A stretch of DNA of 64,000 nt from Ramazzottius varieornatus (taxonomy: Eukaryota; Tardigrada; Eutardigrada; Parachela; Ramazzottiidae), in the NCBI GenBank assembly GCA_001949185.1, contig BDGG01000004.1, forward strand, positions 3,355,267 through 3,419,266. The letters are read 5' to 3'. The position numbers and the translations under genes were made by a program. Of this stretch, positions 38,485 through 51,962 are shown in pieces (position 1 is the first letter of the stretch; each line of letters opens with the position of its first letter). The notes beneath the pieces are model-generated. The model saw nothing but the letters and a program-made list of their open reading frames with translations. It was not told the origin of the DNA and made no database searches.

Positions 38485-41400
38485 ATGCACATGTCCGAGT
38501 GGAAGTCCTGTATATCCCAGAACATCGTTGGGATGGCCGTATGTAATTTCCGGGGAGCGGAACTGATACCACAATATGGGCTGAATGTTGTGCTTGGAGA
38601 TCGAATTAGACTGATAGAGGGTGAGTCAGCTTTCATGAATTTCTTTCTTGTTGACATTCCTCGCCACTTTGGCTGATGGAATGCTGTTTGATGGTGCGAT
38701 ATGCACAACTTTATTAATTTTTGCGTGATAATTTGGCAGAAAATGACGCATGGTTTAGAGGACAATTGGACAAACCATCAGCAACAGGTGTCTTCCCCAA
38801 GAACATCGTCCATATCAAGCATGTCAACATTGAATTTGACCATCGCCTGGGAGAAACAGTCGTCTTCCACCAAGAACCGCAAATGGCGCAGGAAATTAGC
38901 AACACGCTGAAAGAGTGGGGACAGAATGCCAGAAACTTATTCCTGTCAGGTTAGTCAAGGAAATTCGCATATGCAGTATATAGACAGGAAATGTATACAG
39001 TGCAGTATTCATATATACAGGCGTGTTTTATCGAATTTTGTTCAGGTGACGAGAACCTGCGGACCTTGAGGCGAATTGGTTATGATTTGGTGGAGAAAAG
39101 GAAGCAAATACTGTCGGGCGCACTTCCGCAAGATGAACTAAGGGGCGTACAGAGCGAAGCAGTGGTAAAGCTGGACGAAGGAAACAGTCTTCTGAAGCTC
39201 GACACGATTATTCGAGACGAGAATGGCATTGCCGTGAATTTAGATCGTTTGAGCCTGGTCGAAATACATCGATTGTTTAAGCGAGCGCAGCTAAATTCCG
39301 CCCTTCCGTCGGACATCAAGAAGCACGATGTGCAACGGTACTCCCTGTCCTGCTGCTTCTTGTTCCACTTGCGAAGTGTGGTGTGGAAGATTGTCGATGA
39401 CGCCGATGTCATCGTGAGTATCTACGACGAAGCCAAGTCCAGCTTCTTGACGGAGAACTGTGTATTGGAGTGGACACACAGCAAACAGGCCTTGACATAT
39501 GGCGGAAAGATCCTGTTTGCTGACTTGAAGCGTTTTACAGATTCGGCACATTTGTATTTGGTGTGCCAAATCATTAGGAAAGGCAACATGGAATGGAGAG
39601 ATAACGTCGAAGGCGCCCCGAAGAGAACATCGTCACAGGTACGAAGTCTCGTCCTTGTTTTTCGGTTTTTTTCTGATTTCACTACGCACGGCCTTGACTA
39701 TCAGCAGCTCGGCTTCAAGGCCGTGCCGTAAGTATAACTACGCTTTCCGGTCACCTTCCTTGTCCAAAGTAGTTTATTGATTGTGTGCGTTCTGCAGGTT
39801 GTGAAAAGGCCTTTTGGAGTGGCAGTGTTAGCTATCACACCTTTCCTAAATCGCACTGGAGCAGTCGAAGACGACGAACGAAAGGAATGCCTCTTCGCGC
39901 CCATTGTATTCAACGGAGAAAGCGAATCAATGGTCAACACGATCCGCAGAGCTCTGCTCCTCAAGCCAACCGTAGAACAGCGTGGGCAGTCGGGCTTGCT
40001 GATCACCGGCGCGATATACCCTGGTGGAGTGAAACAAGTTCGAGAGGAGTACCCACAGGTCTTTGTGGGTAGTCCGCCGGTCTGCCGAATCCTCGGTTAC
40101 CCTGATGTCATCGTCCCATCCGACGTTCGAAATGACATTTACATCACGTTGGACAGAGCTGAATTCCGAAACGCCGGAGCCAGAAACATCGAGGTATATA
40201 CCGAACTTTCGAGAGATAACTAGCTCTGTTTCTGTACCGTTGTGACGACGTATCAATACTTTAATTTGCGTTTTTCGGTTGTATAGGTGTCTGTCAGTGT
40301 TTGTGACGAGCAGGGCAAGCTTCTTCCCGAAGCCGTTTGTGCCGGGGTTGGTGCTGCTCTGACCGACAAGTATCTCTCCTGCGTCTACTACCACAAAGAC
40401 GCTCCAGTGTGGAATGAGACGCTGAAGGTTTCTGTCGGGTTCGAAGACTTCTCCACTTCACACGTCCGCTTCCTCTTCAAGCACCGCTCGTCAAACGAAA
40501 CGAAAGATAAAGCGGAGAAACCATTTGCTTTGGCGTACCTGCCTCTGAAAAGCGAAGACGGCACCGCGTTACAGGACAAGTCGTACGACTTGGCTCTGTA
40601 CCGAATCGACAGCAGGAAAGTGACTGAGGAGAACCTTCCTTCATGCTACCTCAGCCTACCGTTTGAGAACTCGGCTGCTAAGAACGAGGTGTCGGCCAAT
40701 GTGACGAATGGTACTGGGAAAGCAGTGGTTGGTCCATCCGCAGGATGTTATTTGTATAGTTCGAAGGAAACCTTCTCGGCATCAAGTCTGGTCTACTCGA
40801 CAAAGCTGACGCAGAACTTGAGTCTTCTCGGTCTGCTGAAGTGGCGGTCGGGACACTTTGCCTTGGATAGCAACCTGCGCGCCCTTCCGATGCAGAGCGG
40901 TGCACAGGTACACAATTGAAGAATTCTGACTTGTCCGCCCGTATAGACTCCCAAATACTTACCATAGTTTTCCTTCAGGTTGTTCGGTTTCTGCGAGATA
41001 TACTCGACGTCCTCTTCGAGATACTCTCCTCACAGAACGGCGTCTCCGACAATTATGACGTTCAAGTCTTCGAAGCTCTGGTCTTTCTGATCGAGCTGGT
41101 CACTCGTGAATTTCAAAACTTTCGCAGTACTCTGGAGATGTACATCAAGGAAGACTTCTGCGCTACTCTGGGATACCAGAAGCTAATTCAGCGGCTGTCG
41201 TTCCTGATTAGTGACATGACGGTGCCCTCAGACGGTCCTCGGATGTTCTTCATCAAAACCATGAGGGGGCTCGAGTACATCTTCAAGTTCATTGTGCAGT
41301 CGCGGCTGCTGTACGCCAAAATGAACCAAAACCAAGGCGAGCACGAGTTCCGTGATTCCATGGAGGCCTTGCTAAAGTCTCTGGCCGACTTTATGCACCG

Positions 41401-44400
41401 CGATGTCCAGACATTCCAGACAGCTCAAGGATCTGCCTTGAAATTCATCCCTTCAATCATTCCTGAAATTTTAAAAGTAAAGCAGCTCTTCCTGAACATA
41501 TTTCGCAGTGCAGTGATCAGTAATTTTTTCGTGCAGGTTATGGATCCGGTGACAGTCAGCAAATTCTTCGTGGAGCTGATTCGGAACGCTCCCACCGGAA
41601 GGTTCCTCTCACAGCTCCTGGAGTGTGTTCTGGCTGTCGTCCAAAGTCCGCTGTTTCAGCTGAGCGAATGCCGCAATGTCCTGATGCGCTTCATCTGCCA
41701 GTATCTCCACGAACTGTACATGGCTAAGCGAGACCTCGCTGCTTGCGCGGTTGTCATCAGTGAGATGCTGATGCTGCTGTCCGCGTCGGGTGTTGGACCA
41801 ACGCACAAAGACTTGTCCATTCTGATCGACATTCTACTACCCGACGTGGTTGAAACTGTCATCCAGCTTGACGAAAACAGTCCGGTGGTAAGTCAGGGGT
41901 TGAAATGGCAGGTCGGCCAGCTTAATGCACGGGTTTCATGCACCTTTGTACTCACATCATCGTAAATATACGTTTCCATGTATGCAGGTGCCTGTCGACT
42001 GCTCAGTTGTCTATGTATAACATCTGTGTCACTGTTGTCACTCTTGTTAACTTTGAACCATATGCTTTATAGGTTCAGGATTACTTGGTCATCATGCTGA
42101 CCATCTTCCGGCAGATGACTGAAGCTCATTATAATGCCTTCCTCGCCACGTTCGAGACGGACATCTGCCTGCTGGATTTCCTTCAAAAGATTTTCGTCGC
42201 ATTCCGCGGAGTGCTCTTCAGCAAGTCTGTTTTCAAAGACGAATGGTCGGATATGATCATGATGAAGAACATGATCGTGCTACAAGTCCTGTCCCAGTTC
42301 TCGCTGATCATCCGCGAGCGCTTCCTGAAGCCGTTCACTGAACAGTTATGGAGTAATTCCTTCCAGTGTATGGTCGCCTTTACGACTCAAGAGTCGCTAC
42401 AACTAGAGAACTTTTCCGAGACCAAACAGAAGCGGATACGAAGAAGGTACGATGACATGCGGCTGAAGATGGCCTGCGAAGTCCGCGCCATGTGGAATAG
42501 TCTCTATAGTCACAAGAAGAAGTTCGTACCACACTTGGTCGGTGCGCTGCTGGAGATGAGTCTCATTCCAGTCGAAGAGCTTCGACGAGCCATCATACCC
42601 ATCTTCTTCGACATGATGCAGAGTGAGTTCCGTCTGCCTAAGACGAGCTCCTACGCGGATCCGGCTGAACTGAGTGCAGGCCGCCGGGAAATGATGGAAT
42701 ATCGCACCATTCAGGTAAGAATTTTCTTTCTTAGAGCAAAGTGTCTTTCCGTTTTTTTCAATTGTATTACTGTTATATTTCGTTTTTGGAACCATCAACG
42801 TGGCCAGATATTTATTGAGAATTATTTATTTTTATGGCGCTTTGTAGGGGAAGCTTCAAGCATTCGAACTACAGATGATCAAGTCTCTTGACGTATACAT
42901 CGAGGGAGGTCGCGGAGATGCGGCCTACGTCGAGCTCTTCGAGGAAATCATGGTCGAACGCTGCAATAACAACTCGCAAATGCGCGATAAAAGTCTACGC
43001 TTGGTTGATCAGCTCGTCGAACAGATGCGTCTATTGCTGGAGTACCGCAACGTCATGATGTCGTCCGACGTAGACATTGAATCGAGAATGTGTTGTACAG
43101 TCAATTTGCTGGAGTACTACGAGAAGATCTGCAAGCGGGAAATGTACATTCGGTATCTGTACAAACTTCGAGACCTTCACCTGCATCTAGGTATAACATT
43201 GCGTCTGGGGGCTCATCTAAGTAACATGAAAGCTAAAACGAGAATTTTCCCAAAAAACATAGTTACAAAACATTCTGTGTCAGGGTGAAAATTCTGGAAT
43301 CTTATCTTGGTTACTCTTTTCTGTCAGGAAATTATACCGAAGTGGCCTTTACATTGGAACATCACGCCCGGTTGCTTCTATGGACTGATGAGAACCTTCC
43401 CTCCACTCTGAAGCCCACCGACAAAATCAACCACGCTGAACACCTAGAGACACATCGTGAACTGAAAGAAGCCCTTTTTTACGAGATGATCCACTATTTT
43501 GACAAGGGCAAGGCATGGGAGTACGCCATCAATCGAGACAGCGGTATTAGCAGAGAAAACGGGGTCTTCAAAGAATTGATGACACTGTACGAGACCGATA
43601 CGTTCGAGTATCAAAAGCTGAGTAGCCTGCTAAAATCTATGGCGTCCTTCTACGACAAGGTGATCAGTCCACAAGAAACTCGGGTGCCTTGCGAGTACTT
43701 TCGCGTCGCTCACTATGGCAAAGGCTTCCCTACGTTTTGGAGGAACAAGGCCTTCGTGTACCGCGGGAAAGAGTGCGATAACATAAGGGACTTTACTGAA
43801 AGAATACAGAATCGTTTTCCGGGATGTGTAACCCTAAAGACGATGGATCCACCTGACGAGAAGATCACCGAATCGGACAAGATGTACCTCCAGGTATGGC
43901 ATTACTGTAATCTTGGTTCTTGTTGTGGTATCAATTGTAATTTGACATTACTATCCGTAATCCGTTACAGTTGGGAGCTGGGCAACGTACAAGCTCGTTA
44001 TCTGGAGCGGCGCACACTTCCAGCAAACAATAATGACATCGTGCGCCAGTTCAGATGTCGATCTTGCACAATTTGTTTACCCAGCTCGCAAGCCTTTTTA
44101 TTATTTTGCGTAACTGCACAAAATATAATGTATACTATACACCATAGTGTGTTACTTTATGAATGTATGCAGGTGCATGCAGAGGTCGGATTATGTTTCG
44201 ACTAGTAGTTTGGTCAACTGGTGTTTGACGATACACTTAATGTTGCAGATATGGAAAGTGGAACCGGTAAACCAAATCGATGATCGGTTCGGCGGTAAGC
44301 AAGTTAGTCACAGAATCCGAAGTTTTTTCTTGACGAACGACGTCAACACGTTCACCTACCATCGACGTTTGAGTACGAACGCCAAAGACTCGGACTTCGG

Positions 44401-45721
44401 CAGCCTCTGGCTAGAGCGAACCACCGTCACCACTCGTTCATCGCTTCCGGGTATCCTCCGCTGGTCCCAGATTGAAACCACGACCACCACCCAAGTCTCT
44501 CCTATCCAAAGCGCCATTGAGACCCTTCAGGCCAAGAATGATGATATCTACCGTCTAGTAGAGAAGTACCTGGAGAACCCTTCCGCCGAGATGGACCCAC
44601 AGATGGGTTCCGTTCTTGGTGGTGTTGTGGACCCAGCTGTGAACGGTGGTATCTCAAACTACGAGAAAGCTTTCTTCACGCCGAACTACCTAGACAGTCA
44701 TACTTCGTCAGATGATCGAGAGAAGATCGACGCGTTGAAGGACCTGATAGCCAATCAGGTTCCGCTGTTGGAAGCAGCTTTTGAAGTGTATAACCTGAAG
44801 GTGAAGGATAACATGCGTCCTTTTTACGCTCACATCTATGAGTGTTTCCAGAAGCAAAAGTCACACGTGGAAACTAGTTACGGAGTACGCCAAAGTATCT
44901 TCCCGAAGCTCGTGCCTAAACGAACGCAACCACAACCGGCTGCCAGATCGTACAGTAACGTGGAAATCCGGAAGAATGGGTCTTTCGTGTCGTACGATAT
45001 TCGACTAGACTCTGGTAACGCCCCATCCGTGAACGGGTCTAGTAGGACGAGCATGTCTTCTGGGAAGAAGAACCCGCTACGAAGTGCTGGAAGCCTTTCC
45101 ACCCTGTCGCTCAGAGGTAACTTTTGATGCCAACTCTAATAAATTGTTCCCTTATTTCCGTCTGAAACATTGTTCTGTAATAATTTGAGCATACATTTTA
45201 TCTGGATTTGTGATACAGGCAACCGGGAAAGTACAACGATAGCACCAATCCCACTCAACCAGCCTCTACCCGAATCTCTTCGTCCTCGTCGCGACACTGA
45301 CAAACGGATCACCCGTCCCACGAGCGGCAGTTCGCAGCACCAGCGTCGTTCCTTGGCGCTAGCGGAAGAAGAGTCCTCTCCTCCTCCAGCTCCGCCCTTG
45401 CCAGCCAAGAAGATGTCGCTGGATGGTTCCTCCAGTGGCACCTCTCTCGTCGAGAATGGCTTCACCACGGCTCCTCGTCGTCGACTGCGGACGTATGAAG
45501 ATCCGGGTTTGCTAGAAGACACAACTCCGCCCGAGAAGCCGCCACTGTCGCCATGTACGGGTGACGGACCTGATTTACCACCGAAGATCAATCGAACGCG
45601 AACGCCTCCGCTAAACTCCGTCATACCGAAGACGAACGAAGAAGATACTGCCTTGCCTTACTTGTTGGGGAATTCATCGTTTCTTCAACCTCCAGAGCCG
45701 AAGAGCGAAAGCTCTGCATAG
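38485..45721 (+). CDS. DOCK1: DOCK1/CED-5/Myoblast city-type guanine nucleotide exchange factor
   Basis: Rac activator acting with ELMO in cell migration, engulfment and myoblast fusion. Twelve exons (38485-38620, 38740-38949, 39046-39638, 39798-40193, 40287-40907, 40979-41476, 41537-41887, 42073-42714, 42848-43190, 43328-43893, 44249-45116, 45219-45721) give 1908 residues with all phases consistent. There is an N-terminal SH3 (about 15-80; LGDRIRLIE, WFRGQL, GVFPKN). The DHR-1/C2 lipid-binding domain (about 420-610) has DVRNDIYITLDRAEF and FKHRSSNETKDKAEK. Helical ARM repeats follow, with FTTQESLQLENFSETKQKRI. The DHR-2 GEF domain (about 1200-1640) has MYIRYLYKLRDLHL, YGKGFPTFWRNKAFVYRGKE, LPGILRW and DPAVNGGISNYEKAFF. 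The C-terminus is Pro-rich (PPPAPPLPAKK) for SH3 ligands such as CRK. Two nearby start codons (38485, 38491) are possible. Confidence 0.96.
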
Positions 45722-45970
45722 TATTTTCTACTGACAAGAAAGCTTCTAAATTGACAGCTATTTTTCTTGGCAAGCTGACCTAATCTTTCAACTGTGATTC
45801 TTGTTAGCGTTCTTCGAGTTTTAATTTTGATTAATATTTGAACGTCTTCCTTACATTCTTTTTCCATAGTTTGATCTGCTTTTTCGTTTTGTGCAATCTG
45901 CGTTGTGCGGCTGCTCTGCATGTGAATTTTATTTTCTTTGTATACGATAAGACTAAGGAAAACCATAATT
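45722..45970. terminator. Convergent 3' ends of DOCK and TONSL
   Basis: Only 249 bp separate the two stop codons. TTTATT at 45928-45933 is AATAAA for TONSL on the minus strand. No plus-strand AATAAA is seen in the gap, so the DOCK transcript may run into the TONSL coding region. Confidence 0.4.
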
Positions 45971-48900
45971 TTAAAACTCTGACAAGGAGATGGTTGACGT
46001 AAAATCATCGACTAAAACAGAACCACTTCGCACTCTCTTCCAAAACTGGGTAAGAGTTGCTCGCTCAGCCGAATGGCGAAGTGTAAGACACAGTCTTTGT
46101 AAACAAGGACAATCTTCCAGAACGTTCATCAAAAGCGGTAGAATTTGCCCTACCGAAGAGATGCCTCTAACGTCAATATCAGACCATGGAATGTTTTTCT
46201 CCTTCACAGTTCGAAATAACAGCTCACCTTCAGTGGCGCCAAGCGAAAGATTATGAGCTAAGCTGATTTTCCGCAAAGCTCGGAAGCTATAAAGACAATC
46301 CAAGACCTGAGCAAAGTTCTCTGAGGAGATACCGCAGTGAGCTAGAGAGAGTTCTTCGACATGCACTGGCGTCTTACTTACGCCTGCCAAGAACCTCTGC
46401 GGGAGTAGATGACCATCGGTCATCGTGAAGGACAATTTGACTACCTTTATGTTCTCCGGGAGAATCGACATCAACTTTGCCACGCCCTTGGACTGAAGCT
46501 TGTTGAAGGCTAACGACAACTTCCGCAGTCGAGGAGGTCTAGCAAGTGCTGCTCCAAAGATCAGTTCGCAGCCATCGAGACAACCGGAAGTGAAACCGCA
46601 GTCGTCAAGCGTAAGTGAGGTCAAGTCAGGTAGCTCCATCAGCATGGTAGCGAGGAGTGGAAGACAGTCGTCAGTGAAGTCGTTGTGGCCCATGTGGAGT
46701 TCTGAGAGGTTCTGCAGTGACTTCGAGGTCGACGTGACGAGCTCGGTCTTGAGCGCTTCTAGACTGGCGATGCCCAGATCCGTGCATGTCAGGTTGAGTA
46801 TGGTCAAGTTTGGAATCGAAGGAAGAATATCTGAAAATGGAGTATGATGATCCCTTTTATTTTTTATTTCTCTTCAGTTTCGTTTCTTTATACATTTTGT
46901 TACTTTTCAGGAAAGCTGAATAAGACAAATATTTTTTTCCGCCTACGAGAGATTTTGAACGAGACAGTATTTACCTATCAGAGCGGAGAAACCGGTGTCG
47001 CCCATGGGATTGCCTTCCAGAGAGAGTTCCTTGATATTAGTCTCGAAGTGAAGAGCTCGAAGAAGGCAAGAGACACGTTTCGAATCTAGATTCAGTTCGC
47101 TGGCTTGAACCACCCCGCTATCATTCGCCGTGGTTAGAACTTGCTCGAGACTTCTTATCACAGAACTACCCAATGTTTGACACGCCTTCGCATATCTCTC
47201 AGAGATAGGCAGAATGCTCCAGGACACCACTTCGCCGATCAGCTCTTCCGCCTCACTAGCCACATCGCAGATCTGATCGAGAGCCGACAGCATGGCTCCA
47301 TCTTGGATCTTCATAAGGAGAACCGGCTTCTGCCCTTTCATCTCAGCGTACCGGTTGGCCGCCTCGTCTTTCAGCCATGCGACGGTACGCTCTGAACTTG
47401 CGGAGAGGGGAATGAGGACAACTGTCTCTTGGATGCGTACTCGCACCCGTCTGATCGGCTGTGTAGCACGAGCTGCAGAGGGAGGCAAGATCACAGCTAG
47501 TGACGGTGCAGTAATCACTGAAAGTGGCGGTTGGTCTGGAGGAGTGGCGAAGTGGGCTTGTGAAGGGGGTGCCGCAGGAGACAAGTTGCCAACCGCCGGT
47601 GTCAGTGCTGGAGAAGACGGAAAGCCTTTGTCGATACGGCTTGTGCTAGAGTCTACTCCTGACCTGGAAGGGCGTTCTGGCGAAATGGAGGTCCTGTCGT
47701 GGTCAGCAGAGGACAATGAAAGGTGGCCTGCAATCAAAAGTAAAACTAATTAGACGAACTCTCGTTGATCCGCGTTTAAGTCTTATCATACCGCTGTTTT
47801 TGCCCTTCACGCTTGGCAGGGCACTTTCTCCCGAAGATCGCGTGGTCTTCCTCTTCGACCCCGAAGACTGTCGCATACCAGAGGTATAAAACAAGTCCGC
47901 GGCAGTCTTGGACATCTTTTCTCCATTGTCCGAGACCATATCTGTGATGAGCCAGTCGTCCCCCACAAACTCATCAGCCGGTATCAGCGGTCCAGTCTTC
48001 GCTGGTTCCAGAGCTTCGGGCGTCGGCGCTCGTTTACGCTTCTCCTGCCGTCTTCTATTTCCCTTCATGCTTTCGATAGTATCTCGATAGGTTTCAGCCG
48101 CGTTCTCCTCTAGATGAGGAGAAGGTGTCCGCTTTCGGCTCTTCTTGGCGGAAGACATGTCGTCCTGCTTCTCGGCAGTTCGCGGTGCTTTCTGTACTTT
48201 TAAACGCAAGTCTTCGTGCTTCACTCCGGCTTGTATCATGGCCGCTTGTACGTCCGCCACGAGGTCGTCAAATTTCTTCTCGGTTTCTTTGTCCATGGGT
48301 TCTTTGCGGAAGTTTTCATTCCTCCAGGTCATCAGTGCGTCAATAATAGACTTCTTGTCGTCATCTCGACATTTGACGTTAGCCCCTCGATTCAGCAACA
48401 GCCCAACCATGTCCAGATTACCTACGCACATGCAAGGTGCCATTGATAGAACATTAGTCAATACACTGGATTTACCCTGCAGTATTTCATTTTTGAATTA
48501 TTTTTGTTTTGTAAAACTCTTTGCCGGCTGCAATTTAGGTGATCAACATGAGACCAAATTACCTGCGTATGCGGCGTCTAATATGGGAGTGAGGCCTCTG
48601 CACTCTTTGAGGCCGCGGTCGTTCAAAGAAGCGTTGTGCTCGATGAGAAAAGTTGCTATCTCGAGGTGATTGTGGTTCGCCGCTTCGTGGATGGGGAGCC
48701 AGCCGCAATGATCCCGCACGTTGACCGGATGCCCTTGTGCTACCAACTGCTTGACCCGTTTCACATTACCTTGGATAACGGCAGTGTGCAACAGAGTCTC
48801 ACCCTTCTCGTTCTTGCTGACTCTGTAACCACCGCGAGCTCTGCTCTTCCCCACACCTATCGGGAGAAAACCTATCTATCAAAGTGTCGATTTTACTCGA

Positions 48901-50760
48901 TTAAAAGTGTAAATATTTACTGTTCTCTTCGTTATGTTCTTCTTCCGAATCAGTCGCACTACTGAGATCTTCCAATTCCGGCGTCGAGGATCTGTCCACT
49001 CGTTCACTTCCTTCCTCCTCGGATTCTTCGTCGAGGTCCAAACCACTTTCTATTTCGCGCATCTCATTCTGGATATTAGAAATCTTCTCCTTGTCTTCGT
49101 TGGCCACCAGCAACGTCTCACACTGATCCCGCAGACACCGAAAAAGCAGCTTTTGCTTGCCAGACTTCTTTGCCTCTTTGACAGCGTCCTCGTAGCAAGT
49201 CAACGTGGCAGCGTTGTTCAGGCCACTTTTGTGCGAGTAATCCGCGATATTGAGCCATGTTCGACACCGCTGCTCCGGCTCGTCTCGAAGTGCTAGCTCG
49301 GAACGAGAGTAGCGTATGGCATCGGTGAAATTCCTGAGGTCTGAACTAGTCTGGGCCAGCGAAACGTAGATGGCAGCCAATTCCGCGTTCGAAGAACCGC
49401 TCTCTTTCGCCAGTTCCAGAACCTGCGGTAAAATCCAAACCGGTTTTCGGAGTATGGCTTCTAGGCATCTTTGTGCGAACTATATACAAACACGTGGGTG
49501 TATCATACCTGTTTATAATATCTCATACCGGAAGAAAAGCAGTCATTGCCGCAGTACTCGTCCGCAATGGACTCAAGGTACTTCATGTTATTCTTGTCGT
49601 CCGCCGACTTGTTCATGTGGTTGATCGCCGACTGGACATTCCTGAGCCCAGCCAGCATTCTCTTGGCCTTGGGCTTGAAGTCATCTCCCAATGCCTTGGA
49701 CTGCAGAATCTTCTTCAGACAATGTCGTGACTCCAGAAATGCGTGCATCTCAAAGGCCACTGCTGCTCGCAGAAGTAAGATTTCTCCGACAACAGCCTTG
49801 TCTTTACTCTTTCTGGCAAGCACGTAGGCGCTTTTAGCGAACTCTTGGGCGGACTCCAGGTGTCCCATCTTCTGCGACATGGAGCCGAGCGCCACCAAGC
49901 ATCTCGTTTCTTCCTCCTCGTTCTTGGCCACCTTGATCTGCGTTCGAGCATCCTACAAACAGAAAACCGTAACTGTTACAGGGCGAAGCATACGAAAGCA
50001 AAGGATACTAACACAGCATACGAGCGACAGGAGAAACAGTTCGGAAATTAACGCGAGGCAAGACGGATGAATCGGCCACCCACGTTTTGTGCCTGAATGA
50101 CGTCACAACGGGAACGAAAGTTGATTGGGTGGCCGATCCAACCGCAATGGCCGACTTGTCATTCTGATACATAATTTGTACCTGCAGAAATTTGAGAGCT
50201 TTCATGTAATTCCCGCTCAGTTCGAAGCATATTCCCAGATTCAAATACAGTCTTCCCACCATCAGCGAGTATTCTTTACCCTGTTGCTTGGCCATTTCGT
50301 CTCTCAGCAGCAATGCGAAATCCAGGCTGAGGTTGAACGATTCTAAAGCCTTGGTGAGGCATTCACGAAGTTCGCCCGTAGCTTCTGCTCGACATAGATA
50401 CGTCCGACCAAGAGTAGCATGTGCTCGTTGCTGTTCGATATCGCTGTCTAGCTCCCGCACGATCTCGAGGTATGTTTTTTGGAATCGTTCAGCTTTCTCG
50501 AACTCCTCCATATCACAGTAACATTCACCGATCTTGCGGTTGGCAATAGCGATGCCCATCCGATCTTTGATCTTCTGGCACATTTCGAGCTCCGTCTCGT
50601 GCTCACTGATGGCGTCTTCGTATCTTCCATCGTTCCTCAGCAGTTCACCCAAATAGTTACATATCGTCGCCACCTCCTTCCAGTTTCCTTTCACCTTGTT
50701 ATTCTGTTTGTCTCTCGACAAGTCATCGATCTCTGATTTCGTTCCAGTTTTCCTAACCAT
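45971..50760 (-). CDS. TONSL: TONSL (Tonsoku-like DNA repair protein)
   Basis: Partner of MMS22L that binds new histone H4 and promotes RAD51-dependent repair at stalled forks. Seven exons on the minus strand (50760-50182, 49952-49509, 49422-48921, 48856-48563, 48421-47792, 47727-46975, 46830-45971) give 1353 residues (human 1378). TPR repeats fill about 1-460 (for example LYLNLGICFELSGNYMKALK). An acidic Ser/Glu segment lies at 470-508. Three ankyrin repeats at about 520-640 include GETLLHTAVIQG, CGWLPIHEAANHNHLEIA and GLTPILDAAYAGN. A disordered region with an RKR-type basic cluster and a ubiquitin-like part (about 850-920) follow. Leucine-rich repeats run from about 1030 to the end (LTSLTLDDCGF, LRKLSLAFNKL). 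The ankyrin Trp and acidic residues used for H4 binding in human TONSL appear conserved. A 5' UTR intron is likely (donor near 50857, acceptor 50764-50766). Confidence 0.96.
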
Positions 50761-51409
50761 TCTCTGCAACAAGCATTCTCTTCATCTTGCCATATACGAA
50801 ATTCTGCTCTGACATTCATGTTCGTATGACGTGTCTAGCACCAGTGCTGGTACTTACCCTCCAATAATATGACGAGATGGGTCGAAGAGTGTTGACTGAC
50901 ACAATGTAAATCCTCGAGTTTGCTTACGATTGCGTGGGCATAACGGTGGACTCAAGAAGGTTCTAACGGAAGAAAGACCACAGTTTTTGGATGTCAGTCA
51001 ACCGTAGCCTTCGAGATGGATGTGTAGCCATGGCGGATCTGAGCGACAATCTTTCTGGAAGAGCATAAAAGACCCAGACAATTGGAAATTCTGACAAAAT
51101 CAGGCAGACAACAATGGGAAAATACGATTTCCGCCTTATACAGGATGAGTCATCGGTAGGTCAGAGTCATATAAGATATAACATGACTTACATGAGCAAA
51201 ACAATCAGCTGTCTTGGCTACGCATTGAATTCCCCTTTTATCTGTCCATCAACTTCCCAACTTCCAAGCATCCCTTCATGTTGCCTTCAGGGCAGTCTGA
51301 TGATCTGCAGTAGTACTTTGACCATTTGGACTCCCGGGACTTGTATAACAGGACGAACCTTCGAGTGGAGTAGTACTTAACAGAGGAATCATTCATTCAC
51401 TTGGTCAGA
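50761..51409. promoter_or_regulatory. Divergent intergenic region TONSL / NDUFA6
   Basis: About 650 bp between start codons. It holds the TONSL 5' UTR intron (GTAAGT donor near 50857 on the minus strand). No further gene is seen. Confidence 0.4.
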
Positions 51410-51962
51410 ATGTCTCGACTAGCATCGTCGTCTTCGTCCTTGGTCAGCAGGGTGGCAGGCTCCGGGCTCACACGGGAAGTAAAGCCTCTTGTATCGACAT
51501 CCAAAAGGGAAGCTCGGCAACGCGTCTTGAACCTGTACCGATCATGGTATCGACAAATGCCCTATATCAGTAAGTTCGACCCTCGGAAGGTTCTGAAGTT
51601 GCGGTTGCTGACGTGATTTCTGTCTTCATTTTGTAGTGATGGACTATTATGTTCCTGTCAGCGTGGCTGATTGTCGCAAGAGGCTAAAGGAAGTCTTTGC
51701 AGCAAACAGACATTTGACGGATATACGAGCCATCGATATGCTTGTCATAAAGGTAATGCGGGACTGCTGGCAATAAACTGCGGCTGTGATTGCGGACTAC
51801 CGTGCACTTTACAGTTTGTGTCTCGTTTAGGGTCAGATGGAGCTCCGGGAGACTATCGAGGTATGGAAGCAGAAGACACACTTCATGATGTACTTCCGAG
51901 ACACGGTGAAGCAAAAACCTTCCGAAGGATTTCTTTCAAAGTTTCTGGATGGAAAAAGCTGA
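51410..51962 (+). CDS. NDUFA6: NADH dehydrogenase alpha subcomplex subunit 6 (LYRM6, complex I B14)
   Basis: LYR-motif accessory subunit of mitochondrial complex I that binds acyl-ACP. Three exons (51410-51569, 51637-51752, 51831-51962) give 135 residues, near the human length. The LYR motif is [13 protein letters not shown]. Conserved later parts are [23 protein letters not shown] and FLSKF near the C-terminus, all as in human NDUFA6. The Ser/Arg-rich N-terminus suits mitochondrial import. Confidence 0.95.

Noticed and set aside
39701-39729. A possible extra DOCK exon (QLGFKAVP) between 39638 and 39798
   Set aside because: Its length is not a multiple of three with the available splice sites, and skipping it gives the conserved frame directly.
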